From: an uncultured Faecalibacterium sp.
GTDB taxonomy: Bacteria; Bacillota; Clostridia; Oscillospirales; Ruminococcaceae
Direction of reading: 5' to 3'
DNA length: 64,000 bases
Assembly (NCBI GenBank): GCA_902463235.1
Contig: CABQER010000003.1
Span: forward strand, 24,070 to 88,069
Below the pieces are notes generated by a model. It had not been told where the DNA came from. It did no database searches and saw only the letters and a list, made by a program, of their open reading frames with translations. The position numbers and the translations under genes were made by a program. Positions 7,975-16,678 of this stretch are shown in pieces; the stretch's first letter is position 1; each line of letters starts with the position of its first letter.

Positions 7975-9375
7975 ATGCCGAACGAACGACGTTATTCCAA
8001 TGAACTGAATCTGGAGAGCGTGGGCATCAACCTGCCCTACAATATGCAGGCAGAGCAGAGCGTGCTGGGCGCGGTGCTGCTCAAGCCCGACACCCTGACC
8101 GATCTGGTGGAGATCCTCAAGCCGGAAATGTTCTACACCCGGCAGAACGCCCAGATCTGGACGGAAATGCTGCGCCTGTTCACCAACGACCAGACCATTG
8201 ATTTTGTCACCCTGCTGGATGCAGTGGTGTCCGATGGCGTGTTCCCCAGTGCAGACGAGGCCAAGATCTACCTGACCGGTCTGGCAGAAACGGTGCCCAG
8301 TATCTCCAACGTAAAGGCTTATGCCCAGATCGTGCAGGAAAAATATCTGGTGCGCCAGCTGATGGGCGTTGCCAAGGACATCTTGCAGGACGCCGGGGAC
8401 GAGCCGGACGCCGACCTTCTGCTGGAAAACGCCGAGCAGCGCATCTACGAGATCCGCTCCGGCCGCGATTCCAGCGCTCTGACCCCGCTTTCGTCCAGCA
8501 TGGTGGAAACGCTGACCAACCTGCAAAAGATCAGCGGCCCGGATGCGGATAAGTACAAGGGCATTCCCACCGGCTTCCGTCTGCTGGATACCGTGCTTAC
8601 CGGCCTTGGCCGCGGCGATCTGGTCATTCTGGCAGCCCGTCCCGGTATGGGCAAGACCAGCTTTGCGCTGAACATCGCCACCCGCGTGGCCATGCAGCAA
8701 AAGGTGCCGGTGGCCATCTTCAGCTTGGAAATGACCAAGGAACAGCTGACCAACCGCATCCTCTCGTCGGAGGCAGGCATCGACAGTCAGGCATTCCGTA
8801 CCGGTGCGCTGCGCGCCGAGGACTGGGAGTATCTGGCACTGGCTACGGAAAAACTGCACGATGCACCGATCTATATGGACGACACCTCCGGCATTACCAT
8901 CACCGAGATGAAGGCCAAGATCCGCCGGGTGAATCAGGACCCTGCCCGCCCCAATGTGGGCCTGATCGTCATCGACTATTTACAGCTGATGACCACCGGC
9001 CAGCGCAGCGAGAACCGTGTGCAGGAGATCAGCTCCATCACCCGTAACCTGAAGATCATGGCCAAGGAGCTGAATGTGCCCATCATCGCGCTGAGCCAGC
9101 TGTCCCGTGCGGTGGAAAAGCAGGGCAACAACTCCAGCCACCGCCCGCAGCTTTCTGACCTGCGCGACTCCGGTTCCATCGAGCAGGACGCAGACTGCGT
9201 TCTGTTTTTGTACCGCGATTCCTACTACGCCAGCCAGAACCCGGACGGTGCCGAGGTGGATGCCGATACCGCCGAGTGCATCGTGGCAAAGAACCGTCAC
9301 GGCGAGACCAGCACCGTGCCGTTGGGCTGGGATGGTGCCCACACCCGCTTTATGGATGTGGACTTCAAGCGCTGA
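7975..9375 (+). CDS. dnaB: Replicative DNA helicase DnaB
   Basis: 466 residues. The hexameric helicase of the replication fork. N-terminal helical domain begins PYNMQAEQSVLGAVLL and binds primase. The RecA-like C-terminal domain has Walker A RPGMGKTSF (222-230), Walker B LIVIDYLQLM, and the DRGS-type segment LSQLSRAVEKQ...LSDLRDSGSIEQDAD with the arginine finger region, ending CIVAKNRHGETSTVPL. Start ATG 7975 follows an AGGA-like site. The stop TGA 9373-9375 overlaps the tilS ATG by one base, so tilS is translationally coupled. Also called dnaC in Bacillus nomenclature. Confidence 0.97.
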   Translation: MPNERRYSNELNLESVGINLPYNMQAEQSVLGAVLLKPDTLTDLVEILKPEMFYTRQNAQIWTEMLRLFTNDQTIDFVTLLDAVVSDGVFPSADEAKIYLTGLAETVPSISNVKAYAQIVQEKYLVRQLMGVAKDILQDAGDEPDADLLLENAEQRIYEIRSGRDSSALTPLSSSMVETLTNLQKISGPDADKYKGIPTGFRLLDTVLTGLGRGDLVILAARPGMGKTSFALNIATRVAMQQKVPVAIFSLEMTKEQLTNRILSSEAGIDSQAFRTGALRAEDWEYLALATEKLHDAPIYMDDTSGITITEMKAKIRRVNQDPARPNVGLIVIDYLQLMTTGQRSENRVQEISSITRNLKIMAKELNVPIIALSQLSRAVEKQGNNSSHRPQLSDLRDSGSIEQDADCVLFLYRDSYYASQNPDGAEVDADTAECIVAKNRHGETSTVPLGWDGAHTRFMDVDFKR

Positions 9376-10811
9376 TGGATACCGCAATTCTTGCCCGGGT
9401 GGAGGATTTCTGCACCCGCGAGGGGCTTTTGCAGCCCGGCGCACCGCAGCATTTGGCAGCAGCAGTCTCCGGCGGGGCAGACAGCATGGCGCTGCTGCTC
9501 TTGCTGCGGCAATTGCAGCCGAGGTTCGGCTATACGCTCTCTGCCTGCCATGTGAACCACGGTCTGCGCGGGCAGAGCGCTGACCGGGATGAGGCCTTTG
9601 TGCGGGCAGAATGCGCCCGCTTGGGCGTGCCGCTGCGGGTGTTCCACGCCGCAGAGCTGGCCTCGCCCCCGGCACACGCCGGGGAGGACTGGGCGCGCCG
9701 TCTGCGTTACACGGCCTTTGCGCAACTGCAAGGGCAGGGGATAGATGCCATCGCCACGGCCCATACTGCAAATGACCAAGCGGAAACGCTGCTGCTGCGG
9801 CTGGCGCGCGGCACCGGGCTGCACGGTGCGGGCGGCATCCGGCCAAGACGCGGGTGCTACCTGCGCCCGCTGCTCTGCCTGAGCCGCTCCGAGACCGAGG
9901 CTGTCTGCCGGGCAGCGGGGCAACCGTGGGTCACCGACGAGACCAACGACACCGATGCCTACGCCCGCAACCGGCTGCGCCACAGCGCCCTGCCTGCGCT
10001 GGAAAGCACCAACGCGGCGGCGGTGCAGAATCTGGCGCGGTTCTGTGAAAAGGCCGCGCGGGTGGATGCCTACCTTGCCGCAGGGGCTGCAAAGCTTTTG
10101 GCGGCGGCACGCCTGCCCGGCGCAGAACCGGCGTGGCAGCTTTCGCCTTTGCAGGCGGCAGACCCGCTGCTGCTGGAGACCGCGCTGCACAGCCTTGTGG
10201 CTCCGGTGCGGGATGCAGAGGAAAAATATGTGCAGCTGCTGTGCGCCGTGGTGCGGCAGGGCAGCGGCGCAGTACAGCTGACCGGACAGGTGCGCTTTTG
10301 CGCCGGGAACGGTTGTCTGCGGCAGGAAACATTGCCGCAAGCACTGCCCCGGCAGCCGGAGAGAGCGCCGCAGCAGCTGCCCTTTTTGCCCGAAAAACAG
10401 CCGGAATTCCGGCTGCGCGGGAGCTGGAAGGGGAAAGCGGAGCTGTTAAAAGCCGATTTTGAAGAAAAAATACAAGTCGTTCATAAAAAAGACTTAAAAA
10501 ATCGGGCGGATTATGCTAGAATAACTACGTTGTACACTGGCCTTGTACTGCGCGCCCGTCAGCCGGGAGACCGCTTCCGTCCTGCGGGGCGGGGCTTGAG
10601 CAAACCGCTGCGCAAGTGGATGAACGAGGCTGGTGTCCCGAACGAACTGCGGGATACGCTGCCGCTGCTTGCCAGCGGAAGCGAAATTTTATGGGTGTGT
10701 GGAGAAGGCTTTGCCGATGGCCTTGCACCGGACACGGAAAGCAGATGGATCCTGCACTTGGATGCAGAGATCGAAACACAGGAGGAAAAAACAAATGAGT
10801 ATGCACGATGA
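9375..10811 (+). CDS. tilS: tRNA(Ile)-lysidine synthase
   Basis: 478 residues. Modifies C34 of the CAU-anticodon tRNA-Ile to lysidine, so that it reads AUA. The PP-loop SGGADS is at 32-37, followed by HVNHGLRG, the AxxRYxAF-like WARRLRYTAFAQL, and TAHTANDQAETLLLRLARGTGL. The C-terminal tRNA-binding domain carries QPGDRFRPAGRGLSKPLRKWMNEAGVP, a classic TilS signature. ATG 9375 overlaps the dnaB stop; the downstream hpt start (10795) lies inside this gene, a 17-nt overlap. A strikingly AT-rich patch at 10,450-10,525 encodes a Lys-rich linker and contains a promoter-like sequence. Confidence 0.94.
   Translation: MDTAILARVEDFCTREGLLQPGAPQHLAAAVSGGADSMALLLLLRQLQPRFGYTLSACHVNHGLRGQSADRDEAFVRAECARLGVPLRVFHAAELASPPAHAGEDWARRLRYTAFAQLQGQGIDAIATAHTANDQAETLLLRLARGTGLHGAGGIRPRRGCYLRPLLCLSRSETEAVCRAAGQPWVTDETNDTDAYARNRLRHSALPALESTNAAAVQNLARFCEKAARVDAYLAAGAAKLLAAARLPGAEPAWQLSPLQAADPLLLETALHSLVAPVRDAEEKYVQLLCAVVRQGSGAVQLTGQVRFCAGNGCLRQETLPQALPRQPERAPQQLPFLPEKQPEFRLRGSWKGKAELLKADFEEKIQVVHKKDLKNRADYARITTLYTGLVLRARQPGDRFRPAGRGLSKPLRKWMNEAGVPNELRDTLPLLASGSEILWVCGEGFADGLAPDTESRWILHLDAEIETQEEKTNEYAR
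10494..10522 (+). promoter_or_regulatory. Candidate internal promoter inside tilS for hpt-ftsH
   Basis: TTAAAA at 10494-10499, 17-nt spacer, TAGAAT at 10517-10522 with TGC before it (extended -10). It lies in an abrupt AT-rich patch in an otherwise GC-rich gene. Confidence 0.45.
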
Positions 10812-11343
10812 TATCAAGACCGTTCTGGTCAGCGAAGAGCAGCTGAAGGCCAAGGTGGCAGAGCTGGGCGCTCAGATCAGCCGGGACTATGCCGGTAAAA
10901 ATCTGGTGCTGGTGTCCATCCTCAAGGGCTCGGTGGTCTTTATGGCCGATCTGATGCGGGCTGTGAGCATCCCCTGCAACATCGACTTTATGGTGGTCTC
11001 CAGCTACGGCGGCAGCAACACCACCACCAGCGGTCTGGTCAAGATCATCAAGGATCTGGACGGCGATCTGTCCGGTAAGGATGTGCTGATCGTGGAGGAC
11101 ATTCTGGACACCGGTGTCACCCTGTCCAACCTTGTGCCCATGCTCAAGATGCGCAACCCGAACTCCGTTAAGATCTGCACCATCCTTGATAAGCCCAGCC
11201 GCCGCAAGGCCGATATCCAGCCGGATTACGAGGGTTTTCAGGTACCGGACGAGTTTGTGGTGGGCTATGGTCTGGACTACGATGAAAAATACCGCAACCT
11301 GTCCTATGTCGGCGTGCTGAAGCCCGAGGTCTACACGAAGTAA
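10795..11343 (+). CDS. hpt: Hypoxanthine-guanine phosphoribosyltransferase
   Basis: 182 residues. Salvages hypoxanthine and guanine with PRPP to IMP and GMP. The PRPP-binding loop VLIVEDILDTGVTL is at about 98-111. The upstream LVSILKGSVVFMADL loop and the C-terminal VPDEFVVGYGLDYDEKYRNL segment are family hallmarks. I choose ATG 10795 because GGAGG sits 9 nt upstream. The tilS-hpt-ftsH order is conserved across Firmicutes. Confidence 0.97.
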   Translation: MSMHDDIKTVLVSEEQLKAKVAELGAQISRDYAGKNLVLVSILKGSVVFMADLMRAVSIPCNIDFMVVSSYGGSNTTTSGLVKIIKDLDGDLSGKDVLIVEDILDTGVTLSNLVPMLKMRNPNSVKICTILDKPSRRKADIQPDYEGFQVPDEFVVGYGLDYDEKYRNLSYVGVLKPEVYTK

Positions 11344-11382
11344 CCTGTCCATTATAAAAATCCAGAACTGGAGTTGATTTTT

Positions 11383-13518
11383 TTGCAACCGAAGAAACCC
11401 CGTTTCAATCCGCTGGTGATCGCCATTGTGCTGGCAGCCGTGCTGATGGTGTGGTCGGTGCTGGGCGGCACCGGCGGCAGCGCCAACGGCTCCTCTATGG
11501 CGTATTCCACGGTGGTACACTATTTTGAGAGCAATCAGGTCACCAAATTCTCGCTGGATCTGAATACCGGCGTGATCACCATGACCCTGAAGGAGGGCGC
11601 ACAGGAGCTGCCCAACGCTGCCGAGCAGAGCACTGCCCAGTCCACGGGCGGGCTGCTTTCCGGCCTGTTGTCCTCCTCTTCCTCTGCCCCCACCGGGGTA
11701 AAGAAGAACGAGGACGGCACCGAGACAGTCAGCTACAAGCTGCCCTATGCCCGGATGTTCGTGGACCATGTGTCGGACTACATCGCCCAGTACGATGCAG
11801 CCAACCCCGACGCGCCCATGGTGTACGACTATGTGCCCGCCAAGGAGACCATCCCTTGGATGGAGATCCTGTTCTATCTGGCTATGCTGGGCTGCACCGG
11901 TTTCCTGCTGTTCTCCATGATGCGCGGCGGCGCCGGTGGCGGCGGCATCATGAACGTGGGCAAGGCCAAGGTAAAGGACGAGCACGAGAACAAAAAGACT
12001 GCCACCTTTGCCGATGTGGCCGGTGAGGACGAGGAAAAAGAGGAACTCAAGGAAGTTGTGGAGTTCCTCAAGAGCCCGGATAAGTTCAATACGCTGGGTG
12101 CCCGCATCCCCCACGGCGTGCTGCTGGTGGGCCCTCCGGGTACCGGTAAGACCCTGCTGGCGCGTGCCTGTGCAGGCGAGGCCGGGGTGCCCTTCTACTC
12201 CATCTCCGGCTCTGACTTTGTGGAGATGTACGTCGGCGTGGGCGCATCCCGCGTGCGCGACCTGTTCGATAAGGCCAAAAAGACCATGCCCTGCATCATC
12301 TTTATCGATGAGATCGATGCCGTGGGTCGTCAGCGCGGCGCAGGTCTGGGCGGCGGTCACGATGAGCGCGAGCAGACCTTGAACCAGCTGCTGGTGGAGA
12401 TGGACGGATTTGAAGCCAACGACGGCATCATCGTCATGGCCGCCACCAACCGTGCCGACATTCTGGATAAGGCGCTGCTGCGCCCCGGCCGCTTTGACCG
12501 TCAGGTCTATGTGGGCCTGCCGGATGTCAAGGGCCGCGAGGAGATCCTGAAAGTGCATACCCGCAATAAGCCTCTTGCGCCGGACGTCTCCCTGAAGGTT
12601 ATCGCCCAGCGCACCGCCGGTTTTGCCGGTGCAGACCTTGAGAACCTTGTCAATGAGGCCGCGCTGCTGGCAGCCCGCCGCAACCGCAAGGCCATTACCA
12701 TGGAGGATATCGAGGAAGCATCCATGAAGGTGATGGCTGGCCCCGAGAAGAAGAGCCGCGTGGTCACCCCGGAGGAGAAAAAACTCACCGCCTACCACGA
12801 GGCCGGTCACGCAGTGGCAGGCTTCTACTGCAAGCACCACCCCCGCGTGCACGAGATCACCATCATCCCGCGCGGTCAGGCCGGTGGCTATACCATGTAT
12901 CTGCCTGAGAAGGACCGCAGCTATGTGACCAAGGGCGAGATGTTTGAGGACATCGTGTCCAGCTTGGGCGGCCGCGTGGCCGAGCAGCTGATCCTGGAGG
13001 ACATCTCCACCGGTGCTTCCAACGATCTGCAGCAGGCTACTAACATCGCCCGCCAGATGATCACCCGTTACGGCTTCTCCGAGCGTCTGGGCCCTGTGGT
13101 CTACGGTACCTCGCAGGAGGAGACCTTCCTTGGCCGCGATTTGGGTCAGGGCAAGGGTTACAGCGAGACCACCGCTGCTGAGATCGACAGCGAGACCCGT
13201 GATATCATCGATGAAGCCTATGAGACCTGCCGCCGCACCCTGACCGAGCACATCGACCAGCTCCATGCGCTGGCCAAGGCTCTGATGGAGCGCGAAAAGC
13301 TCAACGAGGAGCAGTTCAACACCATTATGGCCGGCGGCACCCTGCCCCCCTGCGAGGACGCAAAGCCCGAGCAGGCGCAGCCCGACCAGACCGTGCAGTC
13401 TGCCCCGGTGCAGCCCGCAGAGCCTGCGGAAACTGCTGAGCGTGCCGAACCCGCCGAGCAGGCTGAGCCTGCCCAGCCGGAAGTGCCGCAGCCGGACGCC
13501 CCGGAGCAGCAGGACTAA
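11383..13518 (+). CDS. ftsH: ATP-dependent zinc metalloprotease FtsH
   Basis: Membrane-anchored AAA+ protease for quality control of membrane and regulatory proteins. Two membrane helices (about 10-26 and 160-178) flank an extracytoplasmic domain. The AAA module has Walker A GPPGTGKT (about 250-257), pore loop [13 protein letters not shown], Walker [12 protein letters not shown] and the second region of homology RPGRFDR. The zinc site is HEAGH (about 472-476). The last 60 residues are a repetitive Glu/Ala/Pro tail ([16 protein letters not shown]), longer than usual. Start is TTG 11383: GGAG at 11370-11373 is spaced 9 nt from it, whereas an upstream in-frame TTG at 11374 directly abuts the GGAG and cannot be used. 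About 711 residues. Confidence 0.95.
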   Translation: MQPKKPRFNPLVIAIVLAAVLMVWSVLGGTGGSANGSSMAYSTVVHYFESNQVTKFSLDLNTGVITMTLKEGAQELPNAAEQSTAQSTGGLLSGLLSSSSSAPTGVKKNEDGTETVSYKLPYARMFVDHVSDYIAQYDAANPDAPMVYDYVPAKETIPWMEILFYLAMLGCTGFLLFSMMRGGAGGGGIMNVGKAKVKDEHENKKTATFADVAGEDEEKEELKEVVEFLKSPDKFNTLGARIPHGVLLVGPPGTGKTLLARACAGEAGVPFYSISGSDFVEMYVGVGASRVRDLFDKAKKTMPCIIFIDEIDAVGRQRGAGLGGGHDEREQTLNQLLVEMDGFEANDGIIVMAATNRADILDKALLRPGRFDRQVYVGLPDVKGREEILKVHTRNKPLAPDVSLKVIAQRTAGFAGADLENLVNEAALLAARRNRKAITMEDIEEASMKVMAGPEKKSRVVTPEEKKLTAYHEAGHAVAGFYCKHHPRVHEITIIPRGQAGGYTMYLPEKDRSYVTKGEMFEDIVSSLGGRVAEQLILEDISTGASNDLQQATNIARQMITRYGFSERLGPVVYGTSQEETFLGRDLGQGKGYSETTAAEIDSETRDIIDEAYETCRRTLTEHIDQLHALAKALMEREKLNEEQFNTIMAGGTLPPCEDAKPEQAQPDQTVQSAPVQPAEPAETAERAEPAEQAEPAQPEVPQPDAPEQQD

Positions 13519-13544
13519 GCTTTTTTAGGAAAGGAGCGAGCATC

Positions 13545-14603
13545 GTGGAGGAAAATTTTAACCCGGTCGCCCAGACCCGTGCAAACTATTATACTCCCGG
13601 CAGCCCGGTGCAGTTCGTCTGCGTGGAGCTGCTCAAGGGGGACGTCAGCGGCGAGCACGCTGTCTGCCTGACCTTCAAGAATATTTCCCGCGTGACCCTG
13701 ACCGCACTGGAGATCCACTTCAAGTGCAAGGGCGTGGACGGTGTGATCCTGTGCGAGGATAAGTTCGAGTACCGGGATCTTCAGGTAAAGCCCGGCGAGC
13801 TGTTCGGGCAGGACGATGCCGTGTTCATCACGGCAAAGGCCATCACCAGCGTGGATGTTTCGCTGTGCAATGTGTACAACGGCAAGCGCGTGGTGCATCT
13901 GGACGGCATCAAGCGTGTGCGCCTGCCTGCACCCCGCCGTTTGGCTCCGGAGCTGCAAAAGGCGCTGGAAGCCCGCATGAACCGCACCGGGCTCAAGTAT
14001 CAGCCGCAGGTGTTCGAGAACGGCTGGTACTGCGCCTGCGGTGCCTTCCACCCCACCGAGGAGGACACCGTGTACTGCTCGGAGTGCGGCTGTGACCGCA
14101 TTCTGCTGCAGAACGCGCTGAACACCCTGTTGCAGCCCGCCGCCCCGGCAGACGAGATGGAAATGCCTCTCAGCGCCCCGGCGGCTCCCGCAGCGCCCGC
14201 TGCGGTGGAGGAGCCTACCCGCATCGTGGGTGCAGCCCCTGCCGCCCCGGCAGCGCCCGTAGAGGAGCCCACCCGGGTCATGGGTGCAACGGCTTACCAG
14301 CCTAAGGCTGCCCCCGTCCAGCCCATCTCGGAGCCTACCCGGGTGCTGGATGCCTCTGTCCGCACACCGTATTCCGGCGCTGCTGCGGCAGACGAGGGCA
14401 CCCGTGTGATGCCTGCCGCCGCCCGCCGTCCGGCACCGGCTCCGGTGCGTCAGCCCGAGCCCATGGAGGAGGAGTACGAGGAGTACGAGGACAGCCGGGA
14501 CAGCGTGGCAGAAGCGCTGATCCGCTGGGTGCCGCCCATTACGGCCATCCTGTGCGCAGCCATCGCGCTATGCGGCTTTGTGTACTACCAGTTCGTGCTG
14601 TAA
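13545..14603 (+). CDS. Membrane-anchored zinc-ribbon protein with four EPTR-type repeats
   Basis: 352 residues, function unknown. The N-terminal ~140 residues form a beta-rich domain (VCVELLKGDVSGEHAVCLTFKNIS...). A zinc ribbon follows, WYCACGAFHPTEEDTVYCSECGC (Cys pairs). Then comes an Ala/Pro linker carrying four spaced motifs, EEPTRIVGA, EEPTRVMGA, SEPTRVLDA and DEGTRVMPA, at about 222, 240, 262 and 284. An acidic stretch (MEEEYEEYEDSRD) precedes one C-terminal membrane helix (VPPITAILCAAIALCGFVYYQF). Start is GTG 13545 with AAAGGAG upstream. The linker looks like a set of phospho-threonine docking sites of the FHA-binding type; this is inference. Sits 27 nt after ftsH and before the HEPN-like gene. 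Confidence 0.75.
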   Translation: MEENFNPVAQTRANYYTPGSPVQFVCVELLKGDVSGEHAVCLTFKNISRVTLTALEIHFKCKGVDGVILCEDKFEYRDLQVKPGELFGQDDAVFITAKAITSVDVSLCNVYNGKRVVHLDGIKRVRLPAPRRLAPELQKALEARMNRTGLKYQPQVFENGWYCACGAFHPTEEDTVYCSECGCDRILLQNALNTLLQPAAPADEMEMPLSAPAAPAAPAAVEEPTRIVGAAPAAPAAPVEEPTRVMGATAYQPKAAPVQPISEPTRVLDASVRTPYSGAAAADEGTRVMPAAARRPAPAPVRQPEPMEEEYEEYEDSRDSVAEALIRWVPPITAILCAAIALCGFVYYQFVL

Positions 14604-14617
14604 TATAAGTTCATCCC

Positions 14618-14650
14618 GGCGGAGGGGGCAGCGTGCCTTCTCCGCCTTTT
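14618..14650 (+). terminator. Terminator after the zinc-ribbon gene
   Basis: GGCGGAGGGGG at 14618-14628 pairs with CCTTCTCCGCC at 14636-14646 (with G-T pairs), followed by TTTTG. The next gene starts 29 nt later, so read-through is likely. Confidence 0.6.
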
Positions 14651-14678
14651 GTGTACATTGCACAGAAAGGAAAATACT

Positions 14679-15476
14679 ATGCCGGAACAAGCTTTACAGG
14701 TGGCTTTTGAGATCAAGACTGCCTGCGATGAGATCAGCCGCCGCCTGCTGCGCTGGCACTGGGAGCGCAAGCCCGGGGCGCACAGTCTGGATGCGTTGCT
14801 GGAACATATCGCCGCCCGCAAGCAGGAAAGCCCGGATTACTACGACCGTATGCCGGACCTTTCCGGCAAGACCAGCTGGCAGCAGCTGGATACCACCCTG
14901 TGTATGCGGGTGCTGCTGGACCCGGAAACTGACGCCGCCCGCCCGCTGGACCTGCTGGGCAACACGGTGCATCCCTCTGCCGCCCGCCATGCCTGCAACG
15001 CCATCCGCACCGCCCGCAACGAAGCTGCCCACGCGGCAGTTGCAGCGGACGGCGCACAGGCAGCCCTGCTGTTCAATGAAGCCATCGAGGCTTTGGAAGA
15101 GGGCTACGCCGGCACCGCCTTTAAGGAAAACGAGCTGGCGCAGTATTACCGCGAAGCCGAGGATTACCTGAGCCGGTGCAGCGAGGGCAAGCCACTTAAG
15201 GCACGCCAGAGCCGCCCGCAGAACGCGCAGCAGGGGAAAACAGCCGCCCGCAGCAAGCCCCGCAGCGCACAGCAGCCCCGCAGCACCAAAAGCACTGCCG
15301 GGCGGCAGAACACCTCTGCACGCAGCCGCAGCACCGGTACAAAACAGAGCCGCAGCACGGCGTCCCGTGGTAAAAAGCAGCAGACCGGCGGCGAGAGCAA
15401 GGTGGTACTGGGCATTATTCTGGCGGCGCTGGTGCTGGGGCTTATCGCACGCGCTATCAGCATGGGACTTGTGTAA
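14679..15476 (+). CDS. HEPN-like domain protein with basic linker and C-terminal membrane anchor
   Basis: 265 residues, no named function. The N-terminal ~150 residues are all-helical and contain AIRTARNEAAHAAV, where RNEAAH (Arg113-His118) fits the Rx4-6H catalytic motif of HEPN ribonucleases and resembles the Swt1-type HEPN fold. Residues ~175-240 are a very basic disordered linker (Arg, Ser, Gln, Lys, Thr), then one hydrophobic helix KVVLGIILAALVLGLIARAI at the C-terminus. So the predicted topology is a cytoplasmic HEPN domain tethered to the membrane. ATG 14679 follows AGAAAGG. RNase activity is inference; many HEPN domains are non-catalytic. It lies next to another tail-anchored protein of unknown role. 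Confidence 0.7.
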   Translation: MPEQALQVAFEIKTACDEISRRLLRWHWERKPGAHSLDALLEHIAARKQESPDYYDRMPDLSGKTSWQQLDTTLCMRVLLDPETDAARPLDLLGNTVHPSAARHACNAIRTARNEAAHAAVAADGAQAALLFNEAIEALEEGYAGTAFKENELAQYYREAEDYLSRCSEGKPLKARQSRPQNAQQGKTAARSKPRSAQQPRSTKSTAGRQNTSARSRSTGTKQSRSTASRGKKQQTGGESKVVLGIILAALVLGLIARAISMGLV

Positions 15477-15589
15477 GCGCAACGGTTTTCGCAATTCTGG
15501 TGGTAAATCGGAATGCAAAATCGTTTGGGTTGTGTAAAATCACCAAAAATGCAGCGGACAGCCCCGCAGAAAAACGGTCATTGCACCTC

Positions 15590-15618
15590 TTGCGGGAAAT
15601 GTGAAACGGATTTATAAT
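15590..15618 (+). promoter_or_regulatory. Promoter of the LacI-family regulator gene
   Basis: TTGCGG at 15590-15595, 17-nt spacer, consensus TATAAT at 15613-15618. Confidence 0.75.
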
Positions 15619-15622
15619 AAGC

Positions 15623-15637
15623 ATGAAAACGTTTACA
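15623..15637 (+). promoter_or_regulatory. LacI/CcpA-type operator (cre-like), probably autoregulatory
   Basis: ATGAAAACGTTTACA matches the cre consensus WTGNAANCGNWNNCW at every defined position. It lies 5 nt after the -10 box, over the expected transcription start and 36 nt before the regulator gene. Confidence 0.7.
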
Positions 15638-15672
15638 CATTGCCACCGGAGAGGGAACGGAGAAAATACCCC

Positions 15673-16665
15673 ATGACCATCAGTGATATTGCAAAGATGG
15701 CAGGCGTTTCCAGTGCTGCGGTCAGCCGCTATTTGAACGGCGGGCCTCTCAGCGAGCAGAAGCGTGCCGTGATACAAGCCGTAGTGGAAAAAACCGGTTA
15801 CAGCCCGGACACTGCCGCCCAGACCCTGCGCACCGGCAAGGTGCGTCAGGTGGGGGTCGTTGTGCCCAGTATCAGCTCCCAGTCGGTGGGACAGATCATC
15901 AGCGGCATTGCAACCGAGCTGAGCGCAAGCCGCTACCTGATGCTGCTGGCCGACACCGAGTTGGACGAGCAGATGGAGCTGGAATATCTTACAGCATTGC
16001 AGCGCAACCATGTGGCGGGTATCATTCTGCTGGGCTATGATAACAGCCCGCAGTTGTGCATGGCATTGAAAGACTGCCGCGTGCCTGTGGTGGTAACAGG
16101 GCAGCGCTTTGCAGACCTGCCTTGCGTTTATAACGATGACCGCTCTGCCGCCCGCGACCTGACCCGGAAGATGCTGGAGCATGGCCGCAGAAATATCGTG
16201 TACATCGGTGGCAGCGAGCAGGACGCCGCCACCGGCATTGCACGCCGTCAGGGTGTGCAGGATGCGTTGCGGGAGGTGGGACTAAACGCGGACGGTCTGC
16301 CCCGCGCCTGCTGCACCGCCTTTTCCATGGAAGAGGGACACCGCTGCATGGAGGAACTGCTGGCGCGCTGCCCGCAGCTGGACGGTGTGGTCTGCGTGAC
16401 CGACACCGTGGCCTTTGGTGCGTTGCAGGTACTGCGTGCTGCCGGGCGCAAAGTAGGGCAGGATGTCGGCCTTGCCGGCATCGGAGACAACTGGGCAGGC
16501 AAGGTGGTGGAACCCGGCCTGACCACCATCCGCTTCTACCAAAAGCAGGTAGGGCAGGAGGCCGCCCGGATGCTGCTGCAAAGTTTGGAACACACCGGGC
16601 CGGACGCTGCGCCGGTGCGCCAGACCACGCTGGGCTATACATTGGTAGAGCGCGGCTCACTGTAA
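15673..16665 (+). CDS. LacI-family transcriptional regulator
   Basis: 330 residues, usual length. N-terminal helix-turn-helix TISDIAKMAGVSSAAVSRYLNG and hinge helix SPDTAAQTLRTG, then a periplasmic-binding-type effector domain (VGVVVPSISSQSVGQIISGI through GIGDNWAGKVVEPGLTTIRFYQKQVGQEAARMLL). The effector is probably a sugar; the closing pattern recalls sucrose-type ScrR proteins, but no transporter or glycosidase is adjacent to confirm it. I place the start at ATG 15673 at the HTH; an in-frame ATG at 15624 falls inside the operator and lacks a ribosome site. A cre-like operator over its own promoter suggests autorepression. Followed 13 nt later by a HAD phosphatase. Confidence 0.9.
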   Translation: MTISDIAKMAGVSSAAVSRYLNGGPLSEQKRAVIQAVVEKTGYSPDTAAQTLRTGKVRQVGVVVPSISSQSVGQIISGIATELSASRYLMLLADTELDEQMELEYLTALQRNHVAGIILLGYDNSPQLCMALKDCRVPVVVTGQRFADLPCVYNDDRSAARDLTRKMLEHGRRNIVYIGGSEQDAATGIARRQGVQDALREVGLNADGLPRACCTAFSMEEGHRCMEELLARCPQLDGVVCVTDTVAFGALQVLRAAGRKVGQDVGLAGIGDNWAGKVVEPGLTTIRFYQKQVGQEAARMLLQSLEHTGPDAAPVRQTTLGYTLVERGSL

Positions 16666-16678
16666 AAAAGAGGAACGA

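Noticed and set aside
11374..11382. TTG 11374 as the ftsH start
   Set aside because: It abuts the GGAG ribosome site with no spacer; TTG 11383 is better placed.
10525..13266. Long minus-strand frame opposite hpt and ftsH
   Set aside because: Antisense shadow of recognised genes; no motif, no start signal.
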